Of a stretch of 28,789 bases of DNA, positions 16,441 to 24,738 are shown piece after piece. Every line of letters begins with the position of its first letter. The first letter of the stretch is position 1. Source of the stretch: an uncultured Clostridia bacterium (GTDB lineage: Bacteria; Bacillota; Clostridia; Christensenellales; Pumilibacteraceae). Below the pieces are notes generated by a model, which searched no databases, was not told where the DNA came from, and worked only from the letters and a program-made list of their open reading frames with translations. A program made the translations under genes and the position numbers. The DNA is taken from NCBI GenBank assembly GCA_947627075.1, contig CANQUR010000004.1:1-28789 (forward strand), written 5' to 3'.

Positions 16441-16857
16441 ATGAAAATGCTTACTGACGATGAAACCATAGAAGCTTTATCCGACCTGCTGTATGAACGA
16501 TTAAATGAACTTGATTCGTATAAGTTCAAGACAAGTTTTGTAAACGGAGAGATATTTGCATATAAATTTTGTCTGGTGATGTTGGAACTCGATAAGATAC
16601 CGAAAAACGCGAGATTTGCAAGCAACGCACCGAAATATTATATAGAATTTTCGGAGACGAAAGAGGAGCTTTTGGAGCGAACAATCCATGAGATAGTAGG
16701 TAAGCTCCGAAATCTGCTTACGTATCCGAGAGAAGAAGGATATTTCATGGGAGAGAGGACGGCATACGTAGAATGTCTCGAACTACTTGAGCGCTGGGAA
16801 AAAGCCGCCGAATACGGTCTCGACTTCGATATAGAAAAAGTTTTCCCATTGACATAA
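16441..16857 (+). CDS. Hypothetical protein, 138 residues
   Basis: I do not recognise this protein. It is acidic, soluble and probably mostly helical, with no signal peptide or membrane segment. It starts with a helix-prone stretch (DDETIEALSDLLYERLNEL), has a middle segment around KYYIEFSETKEELLERTIHE and ends near ERWEKAAEYGLDFDIEKVF. It has its own consensus promoter and a GGAG ribosome site, so it is probably expressed. It is the first gene of a short AT-rich stretch after the tRNA, beside an AAA+/DUF4143 ATPase and a PD-(D/E)XK-like protein, which suggests accessory DNA (inference). Confidence 0.75.
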   Translation: MKMLTDDETIEALSDLLYERLNELDSYKFKTSFVNGEIFAYKFCLVMLELDKIPKNARFASNAPKYYIEFSETKEELLERTIHEIVGKLRNLLTYPREEGYFMGERTAYVECLELLERWEKAAEYGLDFDIEKVFPLT

Positions 16858-16924
16858 TTGAGGTGCAACTTGCTTTTGCGACAACGCACGAATAAAAAAT
16901 TTCACATTATAGGTTGAGTTAGAC

Positions 16925-17046
16925 AAAAGTCGCTTTGGAAAGTTTTATTGTTTACGCAAAAGTCATTTCGAAAAGTTTTATTTTTCGATGAAAAGTCGCT
17001 TGAAAAAGTTTTAATTATATGGCAAAAGTCGCTTGAAAAAGTTTTT
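16925..17046. repeat. Four 23-bp direct repeats at an exact 33-bp period
   Basis: Copies start at 16925, 16958, 16991 and 17024, each exactly 33 bp apart. The 23-bp unit begins AAAAGTC and ends AAGTTTT(A/T). Copies 3 and 4 are identical except for the last base; copies 1 and 2 differ at a few central positions. The 10-bp spacers are unrelated. The last copy contains the -35 box (TTGAAA) of the ATPase gene, so the array sits where a regulator could control that promoter. Spacers are far too short for a CRISPR array. One frame stays open through all copies (16918-17070) because 33 is a multiple of three, but no ribosome site is present. Confidence 0.9.
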
Positions 17047-17061
17047 ATCTTGTGCTATAAT
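17033..17061 (+). promoter_or_regulatory. Promoter of the AAA+/DUF4143 ATPase gene, embedded in the repeat array
   Basis: TTGAAA (17033-17038) lies inside the fourth repeat; TATAAT (17056-17061) is 17 bp downstream with a TGn extension. Predicted start is near 17068, 25 nt before the ATG at 17093. Confidence 0.78.
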
Positions 17062-17092
17062 AGTGCTTGAAGAAAACACGAGGGGCGGAATT

Positions 17093-18412
17093 ATGTTAAG
17101 AAGAAAGATCGAATACGTGCTGAAGGAGTGGAAAAATGCTCCGAATAAAAACCCTTTGATCATAAAGGGACAACGGCAATGCGGCAAGACCTTCTCGGTC
17201 AGGGCGTTTGCGGAGGCAAATTACAAGCATGTCATCTATCTGAACTTTGTGAAAAATCCCAATTATATTTCCATCTTCAACGGTTCGCTGGAGGTGGACG
17301 ATCTCATCATTATGATGTCCGCGCTTCTCGGCGACGAGGCGATTTTTGTGCCGTACGAGACGATAATCATTCTCGATGAGATACAGGATTGCCCCGAAGC
17401 GCGCACGGCTTTGAAATTCTTCAAAGAGGACGGCAGGTTCGACGTCATCGGCACGGGTTCGCTTCTCGGTGTGAAGGGCTATGGCAAGCAACCGAAGTCC
17501 GTTCCCGTGGGTTCGGAGACGCTCATCGAGATGAAGCCGCTCGACTTCGAGGAGTTCTTATGGGCTAACGGGATAGAGGAGCAGGTCATCCATGCATTAA
17601 AAAAATGCTTGCAAAGCACCACGCCCGTGCCCGAAGCTCTGCACAATAAAATGCGAGAGTTGATGCTACAATACACGGTCGTTGGCGGTATGCCCGAGGT
17701 AGTGCAGAAGTTTGTGGATACCAAGCAGATGAACGCCGTTTTGACGCTTCAACGGGACATCATCCGTTCCTACGAGGACGACATGGTGAAGTACGCCGAT
17801 GACAAGGACAAGCCGCTTATAAGGGAATGTTTTCAGTCTATTCCCAAGCAATTAAGCAAAGAGAATAAAAAGTTTCAATACTCCGTAGTGAAGAAAGGGG
17901 CGACAGCGGCGAAATTTGCAGGCAGTTTGCAATGGATCGAGGACGCAGGGATCGTTTCGCGCTGCTATAACCTTGAAACTCCAGAGCTTCCGCTGGACGG
18001 TAATGCGGTGCAGGACGTTTTCAAAGTTTACATGAACGACACGGGGCTGTTCGTGAGTATGCTCGAGGATGGCACACAGTACGACATTTTGCAGGGCAAT
18101 CTCTATGGCTACAAAGGGGCGATTTTTGAAAACTTGATCGCCGACATCTTTGTGAAGATGGGCAGGAAACTGTACTATTATCACAAGGATTCGGGACTTG
18201 AAATCGACTTCGTGACACGATACAAAGGTGGGTGCTATCTCGTGGAAGTCAAGGCCACGACAGGCAACACCAAAAGCGCGAAAACCATTCTTTCTCATCC
18301 CGAAAAATACCACGTTGAGGGCGCAATCAAACTCGGACAATATAATATCGGAAAAACGGATAATATCCTCACCATTCCGCTTTACCTTGGTTTTTTGTTG
18401 ACGGAGTATTAG
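17093..18412 (+). CDS. AAA+ family ATPase with DUF4143 domain
   Basis: This is a 439-residue protein. The N-terminal AAA domain has Walker A GQRQCGKT (G26 to T33), Walker B IIILDEIQ (D95, E96) and a sensor-like IGTGSLLG. The C-terminal DUF4143 region ends in a PD-(D/E)XK-like core, LEIDFV (D372) followed by LVEVKA (E385, K387). Members of this family are common, often in several copies, and spread between genomes; their function is not established. The ATG at 17093 fits the promoter (start near 17068) and leaves MLRRKIEYVL as N-terminus, typical for the family. An in-frame ATG at 17033 would lie upstream of the transcription start. Ribosome site is only moderate (GGGGCGG). The upstream repeat array suggests specific regulation, possibly by the protein itself (inference). 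Confidence 0.92.
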   Translation: MLRRKIEYVLKEWKNAPNKNPLIIKGQRQCGKTFSVRAFAEANYKHVIYLNFVKNPNYISIFNGSLEVDDLIIMMSALLGDEAIFVPYETIIILDEIQDCPEARTALKFFKEDGRFDVIGTGSLLGVKGYGKQPKSVPVGSETLIEMKPLDFEEFLWANGIEEQVIHALKKCLQSTTPVPEALHNKMRELMLQYTVVGGMPEVVQKFVDTKQMNAVLTLQRDIIRSYEDDMVKYADDKDKPLIRECFQSIPKQLSKENKKFQYSVVKKGATAAKFAGSLQWIEDAGIVSRCYNLETPELPLDGNAVQDVFKVYMNDTGLFVSMLEDGTQYDILQGNLYGYKGAIFENLIADIFVKMGRKLYYYHKDSGLEIDFVTRYKGGCYLVEVKATTGNTKSAKTILSHPEKYHVEGAIKLGQYNIGKTDNILTIPLYLGFLLTEY

Positions 18413-18434
18413 ACCGTCCTCATTACGGTATTTT
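18413..18434 (+). terminator. Weak terminator-like hairpin after the ATPase gene
   Basis: ACCGT (18413-18417) pairs with ACGGT (18425-18429) and is followed by ATTTT. The stem has only five pairs, so this is a tentative call. The rest of 18435-18596 is AT-rich without a recognised signal. Confidence 0.3.
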
Positions 18435-18596
18435 CGCCAAAATATGCAGCAAGCCATAAAAGTTAAACGCTATAATTTGGAGAAAAAAATTTCAAATGTC
18501 TCCTTCCCGACACTTTATGAAATTAGGTAAAAGCAATAAAGGCTATAACCATTCGCCAAAGCATTGACAGAATAATAGTAAAAAGGAAATAATGAT

Positions 18597-19277
18597 ATGG
18601 AAAAGAAACGTTATGAATCTGAATTGGAACGTGCTTTTGAAAAGGAACTTGTCGACAAAGGCTATCCCGCGTCGCGAATCGCCAAAGATTTTGGGAAAAT
18701 TCCCTATGGAATTGTAGATTTTGCTATTGTAGACGTTGATTATAAAACCCCTATTGCTTTCTATGAAGTCAAATCAAAGAGCGGAGCTATTGGCGGATTT
18801 GAAAAATTGATACTTTTTTTCCGAAAATTGTGCAATTTTTATGGGATAACTATTTCGTGTTATTTAGTTTATTTAGATACCAATAAGGAAAATTTTTCTG
18901 TCATAGACCTTACGAAATATGTTTGTGGAGAAAAATTGCCTCGAGATTTTGAAATATTATTTAATGAAGCATGTGATCTTCCAAACTATAGATATGATGG
19001 TAGCGGAGAAGTTAAAAAAGCAATACGGAGGGCTGAAGCAAAACAACAGCGTATTGATAAAATTAAACCGATTTGCTGGTTTATGTTTCCATTGATAGGA
19101 ATAGCGCTTTTAGTGTTGGACGCCATTGGAATTTATTCATTTACACCAATGCGATTGATTGTAATTGGCGCAATTATGTTGATTATTTTACTCCCTTTTT
19201 TCAGTGAAATTTCAATCAAAGATATATCACTGAAAAGAAACAAGGATAAAAGAGACAATGATGAGGATAACAATTAA
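18597..19277 (+). CDS. Membrane-anchored PD-(D/E)XK nuclease-like protein
   Basis: This is a 226-residue protein. The first ~110 residues look like a small restriction-endonuclease fold related to type I HsdR N-terminal regions: an early acidic helix (ESELERAFEKEL), then GIVDFAIV with D41, and the strand FYEVKSK with E57 and K59 forming the D...ExK catalytic pattern. A charged linker (residues about 140-157) leads to two membrane helices, about 159-180 and 185-202, with a basic C-terminal tail, so the nuclease-like domain should face the cytoplasm. Ribosome site AAAGGA precedes the ATG at 18597. A TTGACA at 18564 has no clear -10 at a suitable distance before the ATG. Codon use is more AT-rich than the neighbouring hut genes, suggesting transfer (impression only). 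Function unknown; defence or DNA processing at the membrane is possible. Confidence 0.72.
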   Translation: MEKKRYESELERAFEKELVDKGYPASRIAKDFGKIPYGIVDFAIVDVDYKTPIAFYEVKSKSGAIGGFEKLILFFRKLCNFYGITISCYLVYLDTNKENFSVIDLTKYVCGEKLPRDFEILFNEACDLPNYRYDGSGEVKKAIRRAEAKQQRIDKIKPICWFMFPLIGIALLVLDAIGIYSFTPMRLIVIGAIMLIILLPFFSEISIKDISLKRNKDKRDNDEDNN

Positions 19278-19346
19278 TTGAATATTGCATTAGCAATAAT
19301 CCAATACCATCTTACGAAATGAGATTCATTGAGAGGCGAGATGGTT

Positions 19347-19892
19347 TCACACAAGTACAGTGCACACTATAGCTTCGATTGTTTCTATGATTGCCTGTTC
19401 GTCCGGCTTAATGCGTATCACGGCAATATCGCCCGAACGCATATTTAAGGATTTGCCGTTCAACGTTACGGACGCGCCTTTAAGCGGATACACGCAGCAG
19501 ATTCCGGCGTTAAAAGTTTGTCGTCCGCGCAGCATCGTCATGTTGCCGTCGACCCCTTTGAGCATCAAGTTAAGGTCCGTTGCCGTACCCGAGCAATGTG
19601 TGGCAATGCCGCCGTCGAATCGATAAGGTTCGTCCGACGGCAACATGGATACGCTCTTACCGTCCGGATGGCTCAAAGTGAATTTTCCTTTGAGAGGAGT
19701 TATGTAGCGTACGACGCCCGGCAGAGAAGTAAAGTCGCTTTCTTGCAAGCGGACCGTCGCCGAACTTATCCTGGCTTGGAAATTGCGCGATGAATAATCG
19801 CCGTTTTGCGGCCATATCCAAAGTTCCGTAGTTTCGCCTCCTGCCCAAGTGGAGGTGTGGCAGTCCTTTTGCGAACGAATTTCTATTTGCAT
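19347..19892 (-). CDS. hutD: HutD family protein
   Basis: This 181-residue protein resembles HutD, a cupin-fold protein of histidine utilisation thought to modulate hut expression or urocanate levels. Matching stretches are WAGGETTELWIWP near the N-terminus (family WKNGGGTTRE...), ISSATV, FTSLPGVVRYITPLKG and TDLNLM in the C-terminal part. Length is normal for the family. It lies divergent from hutH, which supports the assignment. The start ATG at 19892 has AGGAGAT 6 bp upstream and its own promoter. HutD is best known from Proteobacteria and Actinobacteria. The similarity is moderate, but context raises confidence. Confidence 0.82.
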   Translation of the reverse strand: MQIEIRSQKDCHTSTWAGGETTELWIWPQNGDYSSRNFQARISSATVRLQESDFTSLPGVVRYITPLKGKFTLSHPDGKSVSMLPSDEPYRFDGGIATHCSGTATDLNLMLKGVDGNMTMLRGRQTFNAGICCVYPLKGASVTLNGKSLNMRSGDIAVIRIKPDEQAIIETIEAIVCTVLV

Positions 19893-19913
19893 TAAATATC
19901 TCCTACAACTAAT

Positions 19914-19942
19914 ATTGTAGCATATCGATTCGAGAAAGTCAA
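19914..19942 (-). promoter_or_regulatory. hutD promoter
   Basis: On the minus strand, TTGACT (19942-19937) and TACAAT (19919-19914) are 17 bp apart with a TGn extension. Predicted start is about 15 nt before the ATG, just ahead of the ribosome site. Confidence 0.75.
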
Positions 19943-19969
19943 TCGGATATAAACGCCGACCTTGCCAAC

Positions 19970-20069
19970 GCTGTTCGGCTGTCGTATTTCGTCATTTTGT
20001 AATACGTCATCGGCAATTTTATTCAAAAAAGTGAGAGTAAAAGATTTTCCGAAAATGATATCGAACAGC
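19970..20069. promoter_or_regulatory. hutD-hutH divergent control region with inverted GCTGTTCG/CGAACAGC sites
   Basis: The 327-bp region between the two divergent start codons holds both promoters and an 8-bp inverted pair, GCTGTTCG (19970-19977) and CGAACAGC (20062-20069). An imperfect hairpin (CGTATT...AATACG, 19983-20006) lies between them. A regulator site for histidine control would be expected here, but I cannot identify one; the pair may be chance. Confidence 0.25.
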
Positions 20070-20082
20070 CATATAATAAGCA

Positions 20083-20111
20083 TTGACATCAAAATGAAAA
20101 AATGCTATAAT
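20083..20111 (+). promoter_or_regulatory. hut operon promoter (hutH)
   Basis: Perfect TTGACA (20083-20088) and TATAAT (20106-20111) with 17-bp spacing and TGn extension. The start near 20118 gives a leader of about 100 nt to the hutH ATG. It has no riboswitch I recognise; a near direct repeat (CGAATTTACCG, CGAATTACCGG) lies in it. Such a strong core promoter suggests control by a repressor. Confidence 0.88.
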
Positions 20112-20219
20112 ACATTGTATTATTTAATGTTGAAGAGTATTTCGTGTCCGAATTTACCGTAAAAAAATCGAGCTCGAATTACCGGTCGACGTAGCCTTGA
20201 AGTTTATGGAGGATTGTAT

Positions 20220-21746
20220 ATGCAAGTAATATTAAATGGCAAAGATCTGACGATCGAACAGGTCGTTGAAGTCGCACGAAAGGGTGCCAAGGTTGTTTTG
20301 TCGCAAGACGCTGCCAAAGCCGTGAAAAAGGCGCGCGATTATGTTGACAAAAAGTTATCCGAAAAAGCCGTGATCTATGGTCTTACTACAGGGTTCGGTA
20401 AGTTTTCGGATATTTTTATTTCCGCAGAAGATACGAAGCCCTTACAAAAAAATCTTATAAAGAGCCATTCTTGCGGGATGGGAGATCCACTCCCGATCGA
20501 GACGGTACGAGCAGCTATGTTGCTCAGATGCAATGCGCTCAGTCGCGGCTTCAGCGGCATAAGACTTGAAGCATTACAGACTCTTATCGATATGTTAAAT
20601 GCCGGCGTTCATCCGATAATACCCGAAAAGGGCAGCCTCGGAGCAAGCGGAGATTTAGCGCCTCTTTCGCATATGGTACTTGTAATGATCGGAGAGGGTC
20701 ATGCCGAATATAAAGGAGAAGTTCTCGAAGGCAAAGAAGCCATGCGTAAAGCCGGGATCCCCACAATAGATCTTGCCGCAAAGGAAGGTCTTGCGCTTAT
20801 CAACGGTACGCCTATCATGACGGCAATAGGGTGCCTTGCGGTTTATGATGCAAGGGAGCTTGCAAAGACCGCGGATATCATAGGAGCTATGACATGTGAA
20901 GCGCAACTCGGCATAAAAAAAGCTTTCGATCACAAAATTCATGATTTGCGTGGGCATAAAGGTCAAAAGGATTGCGCAAACAATCTTCTGAATATTTTGA
21001 AAGACAGCAAGCTTGCTTTCGATACCAATCCCAACAAAGTTCAAGACGCATATACGATCAGATGTATGCCGCAGATCCATGGGGCAAGTCGAGATGCTAT
21101 CGATTATGTGTGGGATGCGGTTTCGCGCGAAATCAACGCGGTTACCGACAACCCGATCATTTTCCCGGATGACGACGAAGTTATCTCCGGCGGAAATTTT
21201 CACGGGCAGCCCATGGCGCTCGCATTTGACTTTTTGGGTATTGCAGTTGCCGAACTTGCCAATGTATCCGAACGTCGCATAGAGAGAATGGTCAATCCTC
21301 AACTATCCAACGGATTGCCGGCATTCCTCACAAAACACAGCGGAGTTTGCTCCGGCTTTATGATAGCTCAATACTCGGCGGCATCGATGGTATCCGAAAA
21401 TAAAATTTACGCACATCCCGCCAGCGTCGATTCCATTCCCTCCTCTGCCAATCAAGAGGATCATGTAAGCATGGGAACGACGGCGGCAAGAACGGCGGCA
21501 ATGATACTCGACAACAGCCGTAAAGTACTTGGCATAGAATTGTTTACGGCATATCAGGCTTTGTACTTAAGAGGCAAGGATAATTTGTCTTCGACAACGA
21601 GAGCAGTATACGATCATATCGCGAAGAGCGTCAAGCCCGTCGACGAGGATATCGTAATGCATTATGAAATGGTAAAGTTCGACAATATGATCAAAGGCGA
21701 CGAAATAGTTAAAGTCGCCGAAGCAGTTTGCGGAAAATTATTGTAA
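20220..21746 (+). CDS. hutH: Histidine ammonia-lyase
   Basis: This 508-residue enzyme deaminates L-histidine to trans-urocanate, the first step of histidine breakdown. The MIO cofactor triad is A142-S143-G144 in GSLGASGDLAPLSHM, and Ser143 matches the numbering of the Pseudomonas enzyme. YGLTTGFGKFSD gives the catalytic Tyr loop, and NFHGQPMALAFDFLGIA is also conserved. Length is normal for the family. The ATG at 20220 is preferred because GGAGGA lies 6 bp before it; the in-frame TTG at 20214 abuts that site. It is the first gene of the operon, and hutU follows 11 bp after the stop. Confidence 0.97.
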   Translation: MQVILNGKDLTIEQVVEVARKGAKVVLSQDAAKAVKKARDYVDKKLSEKAVIYGLTTGFGKFSDIFISAEDTKPLQKNLIKSHSCGMGDPLPIETVRAAMLLRCNALSRGFSGIRLEALQTLIDMLNAGVHPIIPEKGSLGASGDLAPLSHMVLVMIGEGHAEYKGEVLEGKEAMRKAGIPTIDLAAKEGLALINGTPIMTAIGCLAVYDARELAKTADIIGAMTCEAQLGIKKAFDHKIHDLRGHKGQKDCANNLLNILKDSKLAFDTNPNKVQDAYTIRCMPQIHGASRDAIDYVWDAVSREINAVTDNPIIFPDDDEVISGGNFHGQPMALAFDFLGIAVAELANVSERRIERMVNPQLSNGLPAFLTKHSGVCSGFMIAQYSAASMVSENKIYAHPASVDSIPSSANQEDHVSMGTTAARTAAMILDNSRKVLGIELFTAYQALYLRGKDNLSSTTRAVYDHIAKSVKPVDEDIVMHYEMVKFDNMIKGDEIVKVAEAVCGKLL

Positions 21747-21757
21747 GGAGAAATTTT

Positions 21758-23776
21758 ATGATAAAAAACAAAGATATCGGTGGGGCAATGACGATAAAAC
21801 TCGACAACATTTTGCCCGAATATCCGCCGTTCGAGCCCGACAAGCGTCGCGCACCGGACAGAGGCTATCGCCTTACAAAGGCACAAACCGAGTTGGCATT
21901 GAGGAACGCTCTCCGCTATGTTCCCGAGGAGCTTCACGAAAAGCTTGCCCCGGAGTTTCTCGAAGAACTCAAAACGCGTGGCAGGATATATGCTTATCGC
22001 TATCGTCCCCGCGGCAGGATCTACGGCAAGCCTATCGATGAGTACAAAGGCAAATGTATAGAGGGCAAGGCTTTTCAAGTTATGATAGATAACAATCTTG
22101 ACTTCGATATTGCGCTCTATCCTTATGAGCTTGTTACTTACGGCGAGACCGGACAACCTTGTCAAAATTGGCTTCAATATCGCCTTATAAAAAAATATCT
22201 CGAGGAACTTACATCCGATCAGACGCTTGTTATAGAATCCGGGCATCCGCTCGGGCTTTTCCCGTCGCGACCCGAAGCTCCGAGAGTGATCATAACCAAT
22301 GCGCTCATGGTGGGTATGTTCGATAATATGGATGATTGGGAGATCGCCGAACAAATGGGCGTAGCCAATTACGGTCAGATGACTGCCGGCGGTTGGATGT
22401 ACATAGGACCGCAAGGCATAGTACACGGTACCTTTAATACTATTTTGGGCGCCGGACGAAAATTTCTCGGCATTTCCGAAAAGGACGATCTGAAGGGTCG
22501 TACATTTGTTTCCTCCGGTCTCGGCGGTATGAGCGGAGCTCAGCCAAAGGCTGCGAATATAGCTAATGCGGTCGGAATATTTGCCGAAGTGGATCGTTCG
22601 AGAATACAGACGAGATATGATCAAGGCTGGGTCAACATCATAAGCGACGACCTTGACGAAGTTTTCAGAGTGGCAGAGGAGCACGTAAAAGCAAAAAAGA
22701 CAATATCAATAGCTTATCACGGCAATATAGTCGATTTGCTCGAATTTGCAGATAAGATAAATTTCCATATAGATCTTTTGTCCGATCAGACCTCTTGTCA
22801 TAATGCTTACAACGGAGGATATTGTCCTCAGGGGCTTACATTCGAACAGCGCACCGAAATGCTGCATAAAGACAGACAAGGCTTTATCGAGCGTGTAAAT
22901 GCCTCGCTTAAAAAGCATTTCGAAGTAATTTGCCGTCTTACAAAAAAAGGAACATACTTCTTTGACTACGGCAATTCGTTTATGAAGGCGATCTACGACA
23001 GCGGCGTCAAAGAAATTTCCAAAAACGGAATTGACGAAAAGGACGGATTCATATTCCCGTCGTATGTCGAGGATATTATGGGTCCCATGCTTTTCGATTA
23101 TGGCTATGGTCCATTCCGTTGGGTATGCCTTTCGGGCAAGCCGGAAGATCTTAATAAGACCGACATTGCGGCAATGCAGTGCATAGATCCGAACAGGCGT
23201 TTCCAAGACAGAGACAATTATATTTGGATACGCGACGCGGAAAAAAACAAGCTTGTTGTAGGCACGCAGGCAAGAATATTGTATCAAGATGCGGAAGGAA
23301 GAACGCGCATAGCATTAAAATTCAATGAAATGGTTCGTAACGGCGAAATAGGACCGGTCATGCTCGGAAGAGACCATCACGATGTTTCGGGTACCGATTC
23401 GCCTTTCCGCGAGACCTCCAATATCAAGGACGGCAGCAATGTTATGGCGGATATGGCGGTTCAGTGCTTTGCCGGTAATGCGGCTCGCGGTATGAGCCTT
23501 TGCGCTCTTCACAACGGCGGCGGCGTTGGAATAGGAAAGGCGATCAACGGCGGATTCGGACTTGTTCTCGACGGTAGCAAACGTGTGGATGAGGTCATAA
23601 AGAGCGCCGTGATGTGGGATGTCATGGGTGGAGTTGCCCGCAGAAATTGGGCACGCAACATTAATTCCATGACTACTGCCATGTCTTATAACGAGCAAAA
23701 CAAAGGTAGGGCTCATATCACGATACCGTACGTTGTTTCGGATGAATTGATCTCGCGCGTTACAAAGGATATTTGA
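21758..23776 (+). CDS. hutU: Urocanate hydratase
   Basis: This 672-residue NAD+-containing urocanase converts urocanate to 4-imidazolone-5-propionate. It has characteristic segments ANYGQMTAGGWMYIGPQGIV, GMSGAQPKAAN, TSCHNAYNGGYCPQGLTFEQ and, near the C-terminus, GGGVGIGKAINGGFGLVLDG. It is longer than the ~550-residue proteobacterial HutU and agrees with the long form found in Clostridia and Bacteroidetes. The ATG at 21758 follows AAGGAG by 7 bp; the in-frame ATG at 21728 lies inside hutH with no site. It lies 11 bp after hutH and about 50 bp before ftcD in the same operon. Confidence 0.96.
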   Translation: MIKNKDIGGAMTIKLDNILPEYPPFEPDKRRAPDRGYRLTKAQTELALRNALRYVPEELHEKLAPEFLEELKTRGRIYAYRYRPRGRIYGKPIDEYKGKCIEGKAFQVMIDNNLDFDIALYPYELVTYGETGQPCQNWLQYRLIKKYLEELTSDQTLVIESGHPLGLFPSRPEAPRVIITNALMVGMFDNMDDWEIAEQMGVANYGQMTAGGWMYIGPQGIVHGTFNTILGAGRKFLGISEKDDLKGRTFVSSGLGGMSGAQPKAANIANAVGIFAEVDRSRIQTRYDQGWVNIISDDLDEVFRVAEEHVKAKKTISIAYHGNIVDLLEFADKINFHIDLLSDQTSCHNAYNGGYCPQGLTFEQRTEMLHKDRQGFIERVNASLKKHFEVICRLTKKGTYFFDYGNSFMKAIYDSGVKEISKNGIDEKDGFIFPSYVEDIMGPMLFDYGYGPFRWVCLSGKPEDLNKTDIAAMQCIDPNRRFQDRDNYIWIRDAEKNKLVVGTQARILYQDAEGRTRIALKFNEMVRNGEIGPVMLGRDHHDVSGTDSPFRETSNIKDGSNVMADMAVQCFAGNAARGMSLCALHNGGGVGIGKAINGGFGLVLDGSKRVDEVIKSAVMWDVMGGVARRNWARNINSMTTAMSYNEQNKGRAHITIPYVVSDELISRVTKDI

Positions 23777-23828
23777 GCCGCGATCAAAATAAACTCATTG
23801 TCAATCAATTAAATAAGGAGCAAAATAA

Positions 23829-24725
23829 ATGTCAAAAATAGTCGAATGTGTCCCAAATATCAGCGAGGGACGCAACACAAAAATAATCGAAGCAGTTATA
23901 GATGAAGTAAGGGCGGTACGAGGAGTGACCCTTGTAGATTACAGCAGCGACGCTTCTCACAATCGAACCGTAATCACCTTTTTCGGTTCGGTCGAAGGCG
24001 TCAAAGAAGCGGCAGTTGCCTTGGCAAAAAAGGCAGCCGAACTTATCGATCTCAACAAGCATGAAGGCGAACATCCTCGAATGGGCGCCGTGGATGTAAT
24101 TCCGTTTATTCCTATTAAGGAAGTCGAAATGGACGAATGTATAGCGATCTCCAAAGAAGTGGCAAAACGAGTTTGGGAGGAGGCTTCGATCCCCGTATTC
24201 CTCTATGAAGAGTCGGCAAGCGCCCCGCACAGAGTAAACCTTGCCGCGATCCGCAAAGGACAGTTTGAAGGCATGGCAGCAAAGGTCAAGGAGCCCGAAT
24301 GGGAGCCCGATTTCGGCGGCAAAACCATTCATCCTACGGCAGGCGTGGTTGCGATAGGCGCTCGTATGCCGCTTGTAGCCTTTAATATCAACTTATCCAC
24401 TTCCGATGTGGAGATAGCAAGTAAAATAGCCAAGATAATTCGCAGAAGCAGCGGCGGTTTTGATTGCGTCAAAGCGCTCGGCGTCATGCTCGAGGAGCGC
24501 AATATAGCGCAAGTATCCATCAATATGACCAACTATCACAAGACTCCGCTCTATCGTGTGCTCGAGTTAGTCAAGGCAGAAGCCGCTCGTTATGGCGTTC
24601 ATGTGGTAGGTACCGAGATAATAGGGCTTACGCCCATGCAAGCTCTTATCGATTCGGCTGAATATTATTTGCAGATAGAAAAATTCGATTTCGACAAGCA
24701 AGTCATAGAAAATCATATTATTTAG
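23829..24725 (+). CDS. ftcD: Glutamate formimidoyltransferase
   Basis: This 298-residue enzyme moves the formimino group of N-formimino-L-glutamate to tetrahydrofolate, releasing glutamate. It begins VECVPNISEGRN, the conserved N-terminus of the family, and has HEGEHPRMGAVDVIPF and NLSTSDVEIASKIAK. It holds only the transferase half; in mammals the cyclodeaminase half is fused. Here that activity is the separate fchA gene two positions downstream. AAGGAG lies 8 bp before the ATG. It sits between hutU and hutI. Confidence 0.96.
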   Translation: MSKIVECVPNISEGRNTKIIEAVIDEVRAVRGVTLVDYSSDASHNRTVITFFGSVEGVKEAAVALAKKAAELIDLNKHEGEHPRMGAVDVIPFIPIKEVEMDECIAISKEVAKRVWEEASIPVFLYEESASAPHRVNLAAIRKGQFEGMAAKVKEPEWEPDFGGKTIHPTAGVVAIGARMPLVAFNINLSTSDVEIASKIAKIIRRSSGGFDCVKALGVMLEERNIAQVSINMTNYHKTPLYRVLELVKAEAARYGVHVVGTEIIGLTPMQALIDSAEYYLQIEKFDFDKQVIENHII

Positions 24726-24738
24726 TTCGGAGAACGAC

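Noticed and set aside
16925..17046. CRISPR array
   Set aside because: Repeats are 23 bp with 10-bp spacers, only four copies, and no cas genes; the promoter overlap fits an operator-like array better.
16918..17070. Open frame through the 33-bp repeats encoding an 11-residue repeated peptide
   Set aside because: It has no credible start or ribosome site and contains the ATPase promoter, so it is kept only as an observation on period.
18564..18593. Promoter TTGACA plus AATAAT for the nuclease-like gene
   Set aside because: Its start point would fall at or after the ATG, inside the ribosome site region, so it cannot serve this start codon.
19283..19298. Hairpin TATTGC/GCAATA between the nuclease-like gene and hutD as a terminator
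   Set aside because: The stem has only six weak pairs and no T run on either strand.
20170..20190. Polylinker-like cluster of GAGCTC, ACCGGT and GTCGAC in the hutH leader
   Set aside because: It does not match a known vector cloning site and the flanks are natural-looking, so chance is most likely.
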